From positions 2,604,001 to 2,668,000 of the forward strand of contig OX637354.1 in the NCBI GenBank assembly GCA_951799405.1: 64,000 nt of DNA, written 5' to 3'. Source of the stretch: Agapetus fuscipes. Taxonomy: Eukaryota > Arthropoda > Insecta > Trichoptera > Glossosomatidae. Positions 53,210-63,682 of this stretch are shown one piece after another. Within the stretch, counting starts at the first letter, position 1. Each line of letters opens with the position of its first letter. The translations under genes were made by a program, and so were the position numbers. The notes beneath the pieces were generated by a model. It was not told the origin of the DNA and searched no databases. It worked only from the letters and a program-made list of their open reading frames with translations.

Positions 53210-53457
53210 GTACCCTTAGTACCTACGAGTTGCACAACTTGAGTAAAGTAAAGTTTGCGGAAAATATTAAAGAGTAATTTCTCCCAAAATCTGCCGTTTT
53301 TGTTTCTTACATTTTATAGTCTTAGCAAAAGAGTTACAGTGATCAAGAAAATCAAGTGCAAACAAACAAAAACGGCAGATTTTGGGGGAAATCACTCTTT
53401 AATAATTGCCGTAAACTTTACATTACTCAAGTTTTGCAACTCGTACCAAGGGTACTG
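53210..53457. mobile_element. fold-back MITE-6
   Basis: Third copy; both ends GTACCCTT(A/G)GTAC, inner AACGGCAGATTTTGGG arms. Confidence 0.85.
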
Positions 53458-53643
53458 CACGATTTTCTGTTTGTTTTTCCTACAAAGCAAAGAGCATCGT
53501 TTCAGTGCAATAAAAAAAATATTTAAAAAAAAAACAATAATGCTTATCTTAGAAAATAAAATTGATTTCATGTGTTCTGTACGAGTATAGTAATGAATTG
53601 AAAATCAATATTATTTATTAACAATGATTAATTTCATGTATTT

Positions 53644-53709
53644 ACAGAGGGCTCTTGAGGTGTGATTCACGCAAAAACAGCGCTCACCAAATAAATCATC
53701 TCGATATTA
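53644..53709 (+). mobile_element. SINE-A 3' tail (type 1)
   Basis: GAGGGCTCTTGAGGTGTGAT to AAATAAATCATC. Confidence 0.75.
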
Positions 53710-54198
53710 TTTTTATCATTATGAGTAAGACAGGAAAAACTCCAACTGTGTTATTCAGACACATCAAATCCATGGTTGAACCGCCGCCTAAAGTGAATAT
53801 TCCATACAAAAAGCAATAATCTATAGATCAGCTATGAATTAAGTATTTTGTGAAACATAAAACAACGCTCACCAAATAAATCATACATGTACGTATTATA
53901 TATGTATTACTGTTTATTACATATTTCTAGAATAAATTAAAAACATCTGTCACTAAAAGTAAATACTTTTCTAGTTATAAATAAAAAAAACTATGTAGGT
54001 ACCTACTATTACAAATACCAAACATTTGATTTTAATCAGACTTCAAGTGAAATTCCTTCAGGCGTACATATTTTTAATTAAATCACATAATATTTTTATT
54101 ATTTTTGTTTTTTTTTAATTAGAATTTGTTTTCTAATAGTTCTTGATATCCATACATGTTATAATTTGTTGATTTTAAAAATGTAATTTGTTGTACGT
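53710..54198. other. unassigned sequence
   Basis: A second sliver CGCTCACCAAATAAATCAT at 53866; otherwise nothing recognised. Confidence 0.25.
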
Positions 54199-56893
54199 AT
54201 GTTCTTTGACTTATAGGTTGGTATGCGGCTGACCACCCATGCTGTAGAAATTGGTTCACATTGCCAAGGTCACCCCTGTTTCAGGGAAGGTCGGCAGGAG
54301 TTGCAGGGTATATGTTAATTTGAGATTCGGGTTTTTTTATATTGTAGGTCCACATGCGGCACGTGTAAGCGCGAACTTTAACATTTCTGTTTTGTCTTGT
54401 CTTGTCTTGTATCCTGCCGCCTTTCCTCTAGGGGTGGCCAGTACCTCCACACAAGTGCCTCCACTTGACTCTGTCCTTGCATACTTCTTTCATCTCATCT
54501 AATTTCATCACTCTTTTCATGCATGCTCTTCTCTTGTTTCCACTCTGTAGATTCCATTCATTCGCAATCTCATTTATCTGATCAATCCATTGTTTCCTAG
54601 GTCTTCCCCTTCCACGCTTACCTGTTACATTCCCTTTATACACTCTTTTTGTCAGTCGGTCTTCATTCATCCTTTCAATATGTCCAAACCATCGCATCAC
54701 ACTTCTTTGAACTTTCACTTTCACGCTTTCTTTTACTCCGCATTCATTTAGAACCCATTCGTTTCTCACTCTATCTTTCAGTGTTTTTCCTGTCATACTT
54801 CTCAGATGGGCCATTTCTACGGTGCATACCTTATTTACTTCTCTTTCATTCAACGTCCATGACTCGCTTCCATACATCAGGGTCGGCAACAAAATACAAT
54901 TGTGTACCGCCATTTTCATTTTCTTTGGTATCCTTTTATTCTTCGCTATTCTACCAAACGCTCCTATCACGCATCTTCCTTTGCTGGCACGCTTCTCTAA
55001 TTCTTTCGTCATCTTACCATTCGCCTCAAACTTACTTCCTAAATAGTCAAACTCATTCACTACTTCAACTTTTATTCCATTCAAATTAATTGTAAGTTCC
55101 TCACATACTTCATTCCTGTCAAAAACTAATACTTTTGTCTTATTCGCATTTACTTTCAAGCTATTCTTACAAAATGCATCATTTAGTTTGGTTAACATCG
55201 TTTGGAGTTCCTCCGCCGAGTCAGCTAAAACTATAGCATCATCAGCATAAAGAAGTACTCCAACTCTTGTTTCACCCACTTTCACTCCGCTCTCTGATAT
55301 TCCAGCTTCTTTTATGCAACTGTCCATGATTATATTAAACAACCATGGACTCATCACGCAGCCTTGCCTCACTCCCTTATATACATCAAACCAGTCACTA
55401 TATCTCCCATCCACTCTTACACATGCCGAACTATTTTCATAGATGGCACGTATCACATTCAGAAGATTATCATTCACACCGTACTTCCTGAGAACATTCC
55501 ACAGCATACATCTGTCCACCGAGTCAAAGGCCCTCTCAAGATCTACGAATGCTGCGTAGACCACCCTCCCCACAGCCAGATGTTTTTCAACAATCTGTCT
55601 GAGAGTAAAGATTTGGTCCACACAACCTCGTCCTGGCATAAAGCCAGATTGAATATCAGAGACCCTGTGATCGGTGGCCATTCTCACTTTTTTTATGACA
55701 ATTTTGCATAAGACTTTCCCAGGTATACTAAGGAGACTAATGGGCCTGAAGTTACGGCAGTCTTTCTTGTCCCCTTTACCCTTGTAAATAGGGACAATGA
55801 CCGCCTTTCTCCAGTCCATCGGTACTACCCTGTCTTTCATACACATCTTGCATAATTCAAACATCCACTCTACCACATATTCTCCTCCTGCCTTTAACAT
55901 CTCAGCATTCAATCCATCCATACTTGCAGCCTTTCCATTCTTCAGCTCTTTTATGCTTGCTTTTATTTCCTCTTTCAAAATATCCTCATTACTTTCATTT
56001 GTAGGGTCACATTCATATAAATTTCTTTCACCCTGTCCTAATATTTCTTCAAAGTATTCTTTCCATCTATTACATACATCATCTTCATCCCACAGCAAGA
56101 CTCCCTGCGCATTCTTTATGCCCGGAGTTGTTGCTCCCACACTTTCGTTATTATTCCGAACCCAACTCCAGAACATTTTTTTGTTGGTGTGGAAGTCCTG
56201 CTGTGCCTTTTCATTATTTTTCTTCTCTAATTCCATCTTACTTTCATACACAAGCTTTTTAGTATTCATTTTTGCCCTTTTATACATCATTTCCAAATTT
56301 TAATTACCTTTATCTTTCAACCATCTCATATACGCTTCCTTCTTTTGCTCTACTGCTTCTTTCACTCCATCATTCCACCAGGCATCACCTTTTTTTTTAC
56401 CAACATTTGTTTCTCCGCATGTCATCCTAGCAGATTCGGTCAGTTCTTTCTTCATCATTTGCCACACTTTTTCCACACATCCTTCATCTTTCATTTTTTG
56501 TAGTTCATCCATATTTAATCTTTTGGCAATCTCACTTTGATATTCATCTTGCACATTGTCATCGTTCAAATTTTCCACTTTTATTCTTTTCATTCTTAAC
56601 AATATTTTTTTCTTTCCTTTCTTACAATCCCCTACCATTATTCTCGCGCATAACAAATAGTGGTCTGTGCTGAGTTCAGCTCCACGGTACACTCTTGCAT
56701 CTCTCACATATCCTCTCATTCTTTCATCTACGCATATATAATCAATAATTGTTCGATTGCCTGCCCTATTTTGCCATGTATAGAGATGCAAGTCTTGGTG
56801 TTTAAACCAGGTGTTTGTTGTTGTTTTGTGAAAATGCATATAATGGGAATCTCTAATGTCGCTTGTATTTTGCAACTTAGATTAGATAAGATT
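54199..56893 (+). mobile_element. SINE-C split by LINE-II
   Basis: SINE-C 5' part 54199-54393; its 3' part resumes at 56829 (GAAAATGCATATAATG) and ends CAACTTAGATTAGATAAG. GTTTTGT is seen at both joints. Confidence 0.8.
54394..56828 (-). mobile_element. LINE-II, 5'-truncated, one nonsense codon
   Basis: Minus strand. One frame from about 56826 to 54426, broken only by a TAA at 56300-56302. It opens in the last part of an AP-type endonuclease (DYICVDERMRG, STDHYLLCAR). After the stop, 622 codons: linker, RT from about residue 163 (AVIVPIYKGKGDKKDCRNF), SGFMPGRGCVDQ (217-228), motif A VDLERAFD (251-258), motif B GVRQGCVMSPWLFN (308-321), motif C LLYADDAIVLAD (348-359), motif D ANKTKVLVF, then WFGHIERMNEDRLTKR and GRGRPRKQW. 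The 3' end is ACAAG repeats (54396-54415). Sister of LINE-I. Confidence 0.93.
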
Positions 56894-57139
56894 GTTAATT
56901 CCATCCAAAATTCATCATTAATTGAAAATCCATGTCACATACTGTAAAAATATCGTACATTTGTAATGAGTCATTTTTTGGAGAAATACATACAAGTATT
57001 TTGCAACAGTATCTGCGTTTAAAAAAATATATTTTAATACCTACTAAAAACGTCACTGAAGTGATTTTTATATGTTTCATATGAAAACAGTAATAATTTA
57101 AATTTATGTTCTATTGTAAAACGTATTTTATTACGTATC

Positions 57140-57390
57140 TAAATCTAAGTTGCAAAGATAATGTATCATTTGAAGTTCATATTAAATGCATTCCCACAAG
57201 CAGACACGCATAATTTCGCGCTCACACATGCCGCATGTGAGCCTACAATATAAAAACCCAATCTCAAATGAACGTAAGCCGTGCAACTCTTGCCGACCTT
57301 CCCTGAAACAAGGGTTACATTGGCAAAGTGAATCATTTTTTACAGTATGGTTGGTCAGCCTCATACCAACCTGTAAGTCGTCAAGGAATA
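57140..57390 (-). mobile_element. SINE-C, full length
   Basis: Tail CTAAATCTAAGTTGCAAAG at 57140 to ATTCCTTGACGACTTACAGG at 57390. Confidence 0.9.
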
Positions 57391-57503
57391 GTTTAAAGAA
57401 ATTGCACAATCATTTTCGCCGGCAACTTTAAAAAAGTTTTCAATTTTTTTTTGACACAAGTTTATTTAATTTTTTTTTGAAGTTTGTTAAATAAACAACA
57501 TAC

Positions 57504-57767
57504 CTGGTGCATCCTTTCTCTATGCAGTTTGATTTCTCCGGTCCTGTCTCTCTCCCGTCTACTCCTGGTGGGCTGGCGGTCCTCCTTGGAGAAGTACGGC
57601 TCCTTGGACAGTTCCTCCAGGAGTCTGGCCCCGTCTCCGGGTTTCCTGTGGGCCTCTGCCTCGTCAGGCTTGTAGTAGAGACCTTGGGAATTCCATAGCT
57701 GGACATCGGCACAACAGGTGCCGAAGAACGCACAGAACCACACGGCACACGCGACACGGACGACCAT
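57504..57767 (-). CDS. first coding exon of an unidentified secreted protein
   Basis: An 88-codon reading frame starting at ATG 57767 and ending in a textbook donor site (CACCAG then GTATGT, intron from 57503). The protein begins with a typical signal peptide: MVVRVACAVWFCAFF, hydrophobic to about residue 18, with a probable cut after the Ala at residue 20. The rest is hydrophilic: an Asp/Glu-rich stretch (PDEAEAH, 34-40), then LLEELSKEPYF (49-59) and a basic part with a dibasic Arg-Arg at 70-71, as in many peptide-hormone precursors. Exon G+C is much higher than the flanks, which supports real coding. The frame runs on into the intron for 15 more codons, which I exclude. I do not recognise the family; a neuropeptide or small secreted factor is an inference. 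No second exon was found downstream on the minus strand. Confidence 0.55.
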
Positions 57768-58046
57768 CTCACGGGGCGGTGCGACACCAACTGAATGTTT
57801 TTCGTTTATGTTGCGGGCGCCTAAACATTGGAGGCGCTTTCCCGAAACAATACGTGAAAAAAAAAATACACTCTCAGGCATTTTCCGTAAAGTACACCCT
57901 CTCACTCCATATACTTGTAAACAGGTTCAGTGTACAAAGAAAGTTTAAGTAAATTTTTGTATACTTTGTAAAATATAGAAATTATTTGATTTAAGAGCGC
58001 TTTATTCCCTAAACTTGGCGTTTTTGTTTTTTAAATTTTGTGGTAT
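57768..58046 (-). other. possible 5' UTR/promoter side of the secreted-protein exon
   Basis: Lies upstream of the ATG at 57767. The first ~80 bases are GC-richer, then AT-rich; no clear TATA box. No repeat recognised to 58046. Confidence 0.3.
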
Positions 58047-58632
58047 TATGGACCAAATTTCTGAAATAGCGAATGAATGGATTATCCAGAGTCAAAATAA
58101 AAGGAGAGCTTTTATGAAGAAGGAAGGTAAGTTGGGATGTGGCTGAGCACCCGTGCGCTGTAGAAAATGGTTGACTTTGCCAATCTGTTTCAGGGAAGGT
58201 CGGCAAGAGTTGCAGGGTGTATGTCTATTCGGGTTTTTATGTTATAGGTTCACATGTGGCATGTGCAAGCGCGAACTTGTAGGTACCTACGTGTCTGCTT
58301 GGGGGCCGTCCATATATTACGTCATTCGAATTAAGGGGGGGGGGGGGAGTCTGCTCTGCGGATGACGGCAAATGACGTACGAGTACCAAAAGTGACGTCG
58401 TTCTTGTAAATACCAATTTCTACAAAATATACATAATATCATGTAAGAAATATAACATTATTAATTATTAAGCTCATCCAATATTACAGCAAGAGGGGGA
58501 GGGGTCATTAGATAATGACTATAAGATGATTGTAAGGGGGGGGGGGGGGGGGGGGGGGGATGAATGCATACAAAGGTATATTTATGTGAATCCCCATTCC
58601 CCAATGTTACATATCTATGAAACTTAGGTAAT
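58047..58632 (+). mobile_element. LINE-I/SINE-C tail, deleted, split by MITE-9
   Basis: MDQISEIANEWIIQSQNKRR-like codons (58047-58115) join abruptly to SINE-C (58130-58300); MITE-9 intervenes; the SINE-C end resumes at 58561-58632. Confidence 0.75.
58302..58560. mobile_element. MITE-9 ending in a G-run
   Basis: GGGGCCGTCCATATATTACG left end; the right TIR is lost and replaced by an uninterrupted run of about 24 G (58536-58559). Confidence 0.8.
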
Positions 58633-58639
58633 AGATAAT

Positions 58640-58846
58640 GTCCGGTCGATAGCTCAGTTGGTAGAGTGTTTGCATGCCATGCCGTGAGTTCGCGGTCGAA
58701 TCCCACCAAGGTTGTCAGAAATGATTTCCCGTCCCGGTGTTCGAACCCCAAAATAATGTTCAGCTCACTCGGGAGCTGGTACTCATTCCACTCGCCACGT
58801 GCGAAACCCTTCGGGAATAGCGCGGTAGGTAGTTACACTATACGTG
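58640..58846 (+). mobile_element. SINE-B, internally shortened
   Basis: Head CCGGTCGATAGCTCAGTTGG, B box weakened, body with deletions, 3' TACACTATACG. Confidence 0.8.
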
Positions 58847-59127
58847 TATGAGGCTGACCACCCATGCTGTACAAAAAAAAAAGTTCACTTTTCAAAATGT
58901 CACCCCTGTTTCAGGGAAAGTTGGAAAAAGTTGGAAGGGATAATGTTGATTTGAGATGTACACATTCTGCATTTGTAAGCGCGAACTTACACTTGTCTGT
59001 TTGTGGGTATGCATTTAACATGAATTTATAATTTTTATATACATACCTACCTTTCTCACTTCTTCTTCTTCTTACACAGCCATCTCCATCCACTGCTGGA
59101 CATAGGCTTCCCCCCCTCACTTAGATT
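58845..59127 (+). mobile_element. SINE-C with a small LINE-tail insertion
   Basis: SINE-C from GTATGAGGCTGACC; at 59063-59118 CTTCTTCTTC and CACTGCTGGACATAGGC, the complement of a common insect LINE 3' end, interrupts it before CTTAGATTGTAG. Confidence 0.7.
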
Positions 59128-59128
59128 G

Positions 59129-59350
59129 TAGAACAAAAAATGATCATTTCATTTACAAAATATTATCTTCGCTGGGTTGAAAGATTCATTTGCTTTTACC
59201 AAAAACCAGTCACCAAAAGTTTATCCAGCCTTACAGCAACTGGCTATTGCTAGAGTAATAGTGTTTTCTATAGCGACGACCAAGCATGCAGAGGGCTGTC
59301 TAGGTGTGATTCACACAAAAACAGAACTTATATAATAAATTATCCAATTA
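59129..59350 (+). mobile_element. SINE-A, head-truncated (tail type 1)
   Basis: CTTCGCTGGGTTGAAAGATT to ATAATAAATTATCC; diverged. Confidence 0.75.
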
Positions 59351-59377
59351 TTCATCTGAAAGAAAGAAATAACAAAT

Positions 59378-60063
59378 CGTCCCCTTAGTGCTTTTTTGTC
59401 TTATGTCCATCAGAGGTAATTTCACATGAGCTACATTTGTATGGGTACTTAACCAATGTGTCTTATGCAGGGGTGTGCATCCCATACAGGCAAATGTGCC
59501 TTATAGGTAAGCAATATCTGGTAAAAAAACACATTTAAGCTTGATATTGAGATTAAAATTCATTATTTGAAGTTCTATTGGAGCCATCATTTGCACTTCA
59601 GTCATTTTCAAATGAGTTATTTTAAGGGGATTATTGTAGGGAGAAATTATTCTGAAATGTCACTTTGCCAATGTCACCCCTGTTTCAGGGAAGGTCGGCA
59701 AGAGTTGCAGGGCTTATGTTCATTTGAGATTGGGTTTTTTATATTGTAGGTCCACATGCGGCATGTGTGAGCGCGGAATTATGTGTGTCTGCTCGTGGGA
59801 ATGCATTTAATATGAATCTCAAATGATACATATCTTTGCAGCTTAGATTTAGATTAGATATTTGCCTATACCCTATGCATGCGCCTTGTCTTATGAAAAC
59901 TGGAAATTGATTCCAAAGATATTTAAAACAACTCTCACATTATCATGGTTTACATTGTTTTTTTAAAATTCAGATTGTATAAAATTTGATTCTTATATCT
60001 ATTTAATTGAAAGGTCATCTTTGCATCAAACGATAGATAAGACAAACTATCACTGGAGCGACG
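59378..60063. mobile_element. MITE-4 split by a hAT MITE
   Basis: TIRs CGTCCCCTTAGTGC / CGTCGCTCCAGTG; 4-bp duplication AAAT (59374-59377, 60064-60067). Confidence 0.88.
59468..59887. mobile_element. hAT-type MITE carrying a SINE-C
   Basis: Ends CAGGGGTGTGCATCCCATAC / AAGGCGCATGCATAGGGTAT; 8-bp duplication GTCTTATG (59460-59467, 59888-59895). Contains a SINE-C (59655-59858, plus). Confidence 0.8.
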
Positions 60064-60261
60064 AAATGTTACAGGCCATCAAGTAAAAATAAAACATGTC
60101 AAGTACTTTTGTTACATTTTATTACAGGAAACTTATTCTATAATTATTACAAGATAAATTTAACAAACATACTACTACTGAATGTGTTTTGTATCAGTGC
60201 AGCATGAGAATCTATTTCACAAAGAATTTGTGACAGTCTACAAAAACATAAAAAGATATAA
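60064..60261. other. unassigned sequence
   Basis: No feature recognised. Confidence 0.25.
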
Positions 60262-60484
60262 GGGGCCGTCATTATATTACGTCATTCGAATTAAGGGGGG
60301 GAGTCTGGTCTGCAGATGATGGCAAATGACATATGAGTACCAAAAGTGACGTCGTTCTTGTAAATACCAATTTCTACAAAATAGACATAATATAATGTAA
60401 GATCTATCTATCTATCTATAATCTAAGTTGCAAGCATATATTCATTTAAAGCTCTCAGATGTATGCCCACAAACAAACACGTGT

Positions 60485-61419
60485 AGATTAAAATAAAAAA
60501 CTTATTTGTTACAATTCACATGAGCTTTTATTATTTTTAAACACTACCGGTTTCAGGAGAAGCAATACCTCCCATCTTCAGGTGTAAATATAAACTAACA
60601 TACAAATACAATACATTATGACGTGAGGATTTGAATTACTGAGGGGGAGGGGGGGGAGTGTTATGTGGGCGGGGTGTAGTAGGAAACATAGAAAGTAGGG
60701 GAAAAGTGTTAGGAAATATAATACTATTTAAGAGGTTATTTACTGAATTAATATTTTTTTGGATTTCTAGGTTTTCAAAATTATTCATGATTTTACCTTT
60801 GTAGGGAATGGAGTGAAGGAGTTTTAGTGTGTGGGTATGAAAGGAATGGTTAGACTCTATTATATGGTTGGCGAATTCAGAATGACCGTTGCTTGTTAGG
60901 CAACGGCGGTGTTCTTGAATTCTAGTTTTAAGGTTTCTTGCAGTTTGACCTATATATTTCAGATCGCAATCTCCACAAGAGATCTCGTAAACTCCACTTT
61001 TCATCATGTAGTCTATTTTATCTTTTGAGTTAAAGAGGATAGTTTTTAAGTTCGTATTTGTATAAAACGCGGGCTTAATATTGGTGGGGAGTATTTTTGA
61101 AATTTTGGTGGATAATGGGCCTGTGTATACAATTTTTTTCCAGTATTTATTTTCTGTGATATTATTATCGAGTCCAGAGTACAGATATCTTTTGGTAAGT
61201 ATTTTATGTTTTTTATTATTAAGTAATTTGTCTATTAGTTTGTGTTCATATCCATTGTTGCTGGCTATTAGTTTGATGGTTGACAGTTCCTGATTGTAAT
61301 CATTATTATTGAGTGGGATTGTGAGAAGTCTGTTGATCATTGAGTGGAAACTAGCTAATTTATGTGCGGTGGGGTGGGAGGAGTGAAACGGGATTACAGT
61401 GTCAGTGTGTGTTGGTTTA
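60485..61419 (-). mobile_element. Penelope-like element, 5'-truncated, with GIY-YIG
   Basis: The minus frame ending at 60636 carries the end of the PLE reverse transcriptase (KPTHTDTVIPFHSSHPTAHK, near 61410) and the typical connector (LSTIKLIASNNGY), then a GIY-YIG endonuclease: GVYEISCGDCDLKYIGQTAR (61010-60951), RIQEHRR, FANHIIESNHSF, and a long EIQKNINSVNNLLN helix. The 3' region (60485-60635) holds the hammerhead motif and the arm found in the palindrome at 23674. The RT catalytic core is missing. The N-terminal ~45 codons of the open frame belong to the host SINE-C, not to the PLE. Confidence 0.92.
60541..60585 (-). ncRNA. hammerhead-ribozyme-like motif in PLE 3' region
   Basis: Same layout as 23730-23774: ACAC, CTGAAGA, GGGAG/CTCCT (one G-U), GAAA, ACCGGT, GTA, GTGT. 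Confidence 0.65.
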
Positions 61420-61781
61420 CGGTGTAGTTCGCGCTTACAAATGCTGATTGTGTACTTACAAATAAAATCCAAACTCAAATGAACATAAGCCCTGCAACTC
61501 CTGCCGACATTCCCTGAAACAGGGGTGACATTGGCAAAGTGAACCATTTTTTACAGTATGGGTGGTCAGCCTCATACCAACCTATAAGTCAAGGAATAAA
61601 AGATAAATAACGATAAAAAGATAAGAAAGATATATAACATTATTAATTATTAAGCTCATCCATTATTACAGCAAGAGGGGGGAGGGGTCATTAGATAATG
61701 ACTATAGGATGATTGTAAGGGGGGGGGGGGGGGGGTCGAAAATCGGCAAAAATCGATGACGTAATTTATGGACAGCCCCTA

Positions 61782-62047
61782 AGATTTGACGATGAACATG
61801 TTGGTTCAGAAAATACAAGATATCTTGGGAATCTGGAGCGTTTACTTTTCATTGTACGGATTTCTTTCATAATTTGGTTGGTGACATTCGAATGCTATTA
61901 TAATATAGAGAAAAAACATTCATGCCCAGGTTCCAAATGTTTTCCTGAATAAATTAAATAACTTGACAGTTCTGAAAATAAAGATTTGAGTCCTTAATGA
62001 GTTCTATGTAAATATTGTTTTGTCACTTATTTGTTTAAAGTAAATTT
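61782..62047. other. unassigned sequence
   Basis: No feature recognised. Confidence 0.25.
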
Positions 62048-62458
62048 GTAAAGAGGAATGAAATTCACCAACCTGCCCGAGAGCTTTTTCCTACTTGTCG
62101 CGTGTCGGATCCGTATATTAATCGGAGGTTCCAGTGACAGAACATTATGTATGAAGCTATTCACACTTATCGGAAACCAATTTTTGTCCAAAATTTTCTG
62201 CCACTGGAACCTCCGATTAATATACGGATTCGACACCCGACAAGTGGGAACGAGCTCTGACCAGAAACAGGTATTAATAGGTATCATCAATTAATAATTC
62301 ATTATTGTATCATTAATTAATAATTACTCAATGACATCTGTGGAACCAGGGTCAAAGTTATGGTCAATGTACCGAGGCGGGGATCGAACCAGCCTTATTC
62401 TATTCCAAATACTCTAGAAAGATCAGCCACTTTACCCCCTCGGCCATAACACTGACTT
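62048..62458 (-). mobile_element. SINE-D split by MITE-5
   Basis: Minus-strand head GTTATGGCCGAGGGGGTAAA (62450) and B box GGTTCGATCC (62382); 3' block GAATTTCATTCCTCTTTAC (62050-62068). MITE-5 occupies 62082-62256. Confidence 0.8.
62082..62256. mobile_element. MITE-5, complete copy
   Basis: Nearly all of its ~175 bp is two inverted arms (GTCGGATCCGTATATTAATC and GGAGGTTCCAGTG / complements) around a short centre. Confidence 0.85.
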
Positions 62459-62602
62459 TTGGAGAAATCCTAAATTTTGGCCTTTTTTCTATACGACTCA
62501 TTTGACAGCCAGATTACTAGAGGGTTGATTTTGATCAAATTATTAATTTTTTTTTTTTTAAGCAATAAAAAAATAAAAGGAAGAATGATGAAGTTTTACT
62601 TT

Positions 62603-62648
62603 ACACCTGAAGATGGGAGGTACTGTTTCTCCCCAATCCGGTGGTGTA
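62603..62648 (+). other. decayed hammerhead-type motif
   Basis: ACAC, CTGAAGA, GGGAG/CTCCC and GGTGGTGT survive, but GAAA has become CAAT, so it should be inactive. Confidence 0.55.
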
Positions 62649-62807
62649 CAAAATAAACTCAAAAAATGTATTTTTGCAAAATGGAATTTTATTTAAATTT
62701 ATCATGATGAAGTCAGCAACTTATTACTATTTTAATACAATGCAACATTCAGTAAAAACTGTAAGCAACATGAAAATCAATGGTGAATTAAAAAAAAAGG
62801 TATATTG

Positions 62808-63019
62808 ATACCTCAATGGTAAAACTGTATAGATGGCATATTAAGCTCACATTGGTCTCTCAGATAAATGCACCTTTCTCCTATTTTCTACAAAAGAAAA
62901 AACTACAAAAGTGTGAAAAATCTGTAATTTAGAAGGGTTTCATTTCCTATGAAAAATTACACACAATTCCTCCAATCAGTGAATCAGCACTTATTCTGTT
63001 TAACCTTTAAGGTGGCGGC
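62808..63019 (-). repeat. unclassified dispersed repeat R7
   Basis: Inverted copy; CAGTGAATCAGCACTTATTC at 62981. Confidence 0.75.
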
Positions 63020-63179
63020 ATGTTCTTTGTGTTTTTTAGAGTTTGGAAGTTCACAGTGAAAGTCTATTTTATACAAAATACTAATTAAAAAATAGTAACG
63101 ATCAATGAAATACAATTAATTTCACTTTTTAATCAATTTATGTTTGTTTACTTGCGTTTATGCACCGCCACAATTTATT

Positions 63180-63425
63180 GCTTGCTATCTCCTGATAGAT
63201 ACGGTAAGATCTACTGGTGCTCAGGAGTGGAAGTCTCAAAGGCGTTCGGTAGATCTAACGGAACCTATTTTAAGATAGAATGGAATAAAACATGACGGTG
63301 CCTGAACAGCTCATTGTTGTTCCATATAAAATGAACCAGCTGTTGATACATCACCATGTTTAATTTCGTCCTATCTTCAAATAGATACGGCAAAGTCTAC
63401 TGACGGCCGTCAAGACTTGCACTCC
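63180..63425. repeat. inverted and direct repeats (fold-back remnant)
   Basis: AAGATAGAATGGAATAAAAC (63272) and AAGATAGGACGAAATTAAAC (complement, ending 63379) are inverted; GATAGATACGGTAAGATCTA (63193) and ATAGATACGGCAAAGTCTAC (63382) are direct relatives. Confidence 0.55.
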
Positions 63426-63426
63426 A

Positions 63427-63575
63427 GAAGCGCTATTCTGCTAAATTCCTTACTACCTTAAAGCGACAAGATAGTGATTTATGTACTGTGATTTTTCATC
63501 TATGGATTTCTTTCGCAATCACTTGAATTAATATCCAAAGTGTAAGGAATTTAGCAGAATAGCGCTTCGGGACTA
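63427..63575. mobile_element. fold-back MITE-7
   Basis: Arms AGAAGCGCTATTCTGCTAAA and complement CGAAGCGCTATTCTGCTAAA, ~149 bp. It lies ~110 bp downstream of the mago stop codon, possibly in its 3' UTR or flank. Confidence 0.75.
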
Positions 63576-63682
63576 AAAGATAAGAGGGAACGCAATTGGC
63601 ACAGAATCAACAGAACAGGCACTGTATGTGTTACTATTTCTACTGAATGTTGCCCTAGGATGTAAGGATGTGTTTGTTGTGA

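Larger units (their letters stand above)
60407..61598 (-). mobile_element. SINE-C split by PLE
   Basis: Minus SINE-C: 3' part 60407-60484, 5' part 61420-61598 (start ATTCCTTGACTTATAGG). GTGTAG is present at both joints. Confidence 0.85.
60262..61779. mobile_element. MITE-9 with nested SINE-C and PLE
   Basis: Left end GGGGCCGTCATTATATTACG (60262) and right end complement GGGGCTGTCCATAAATTACG (61779), flanked by TAA on both sides. The MITE is split at about 60402 and 61625 by the SINE-C that itself holds the PLE. Confidence 0.85.

Noticed and set aside
61413..61547. N-terminal part of the GIY-YIG frame as PLE protein
   Set aside because: These codons translate the host SINE-C (MVHFANVTPVSG), which gives the same peptide at other SINE-C copies.
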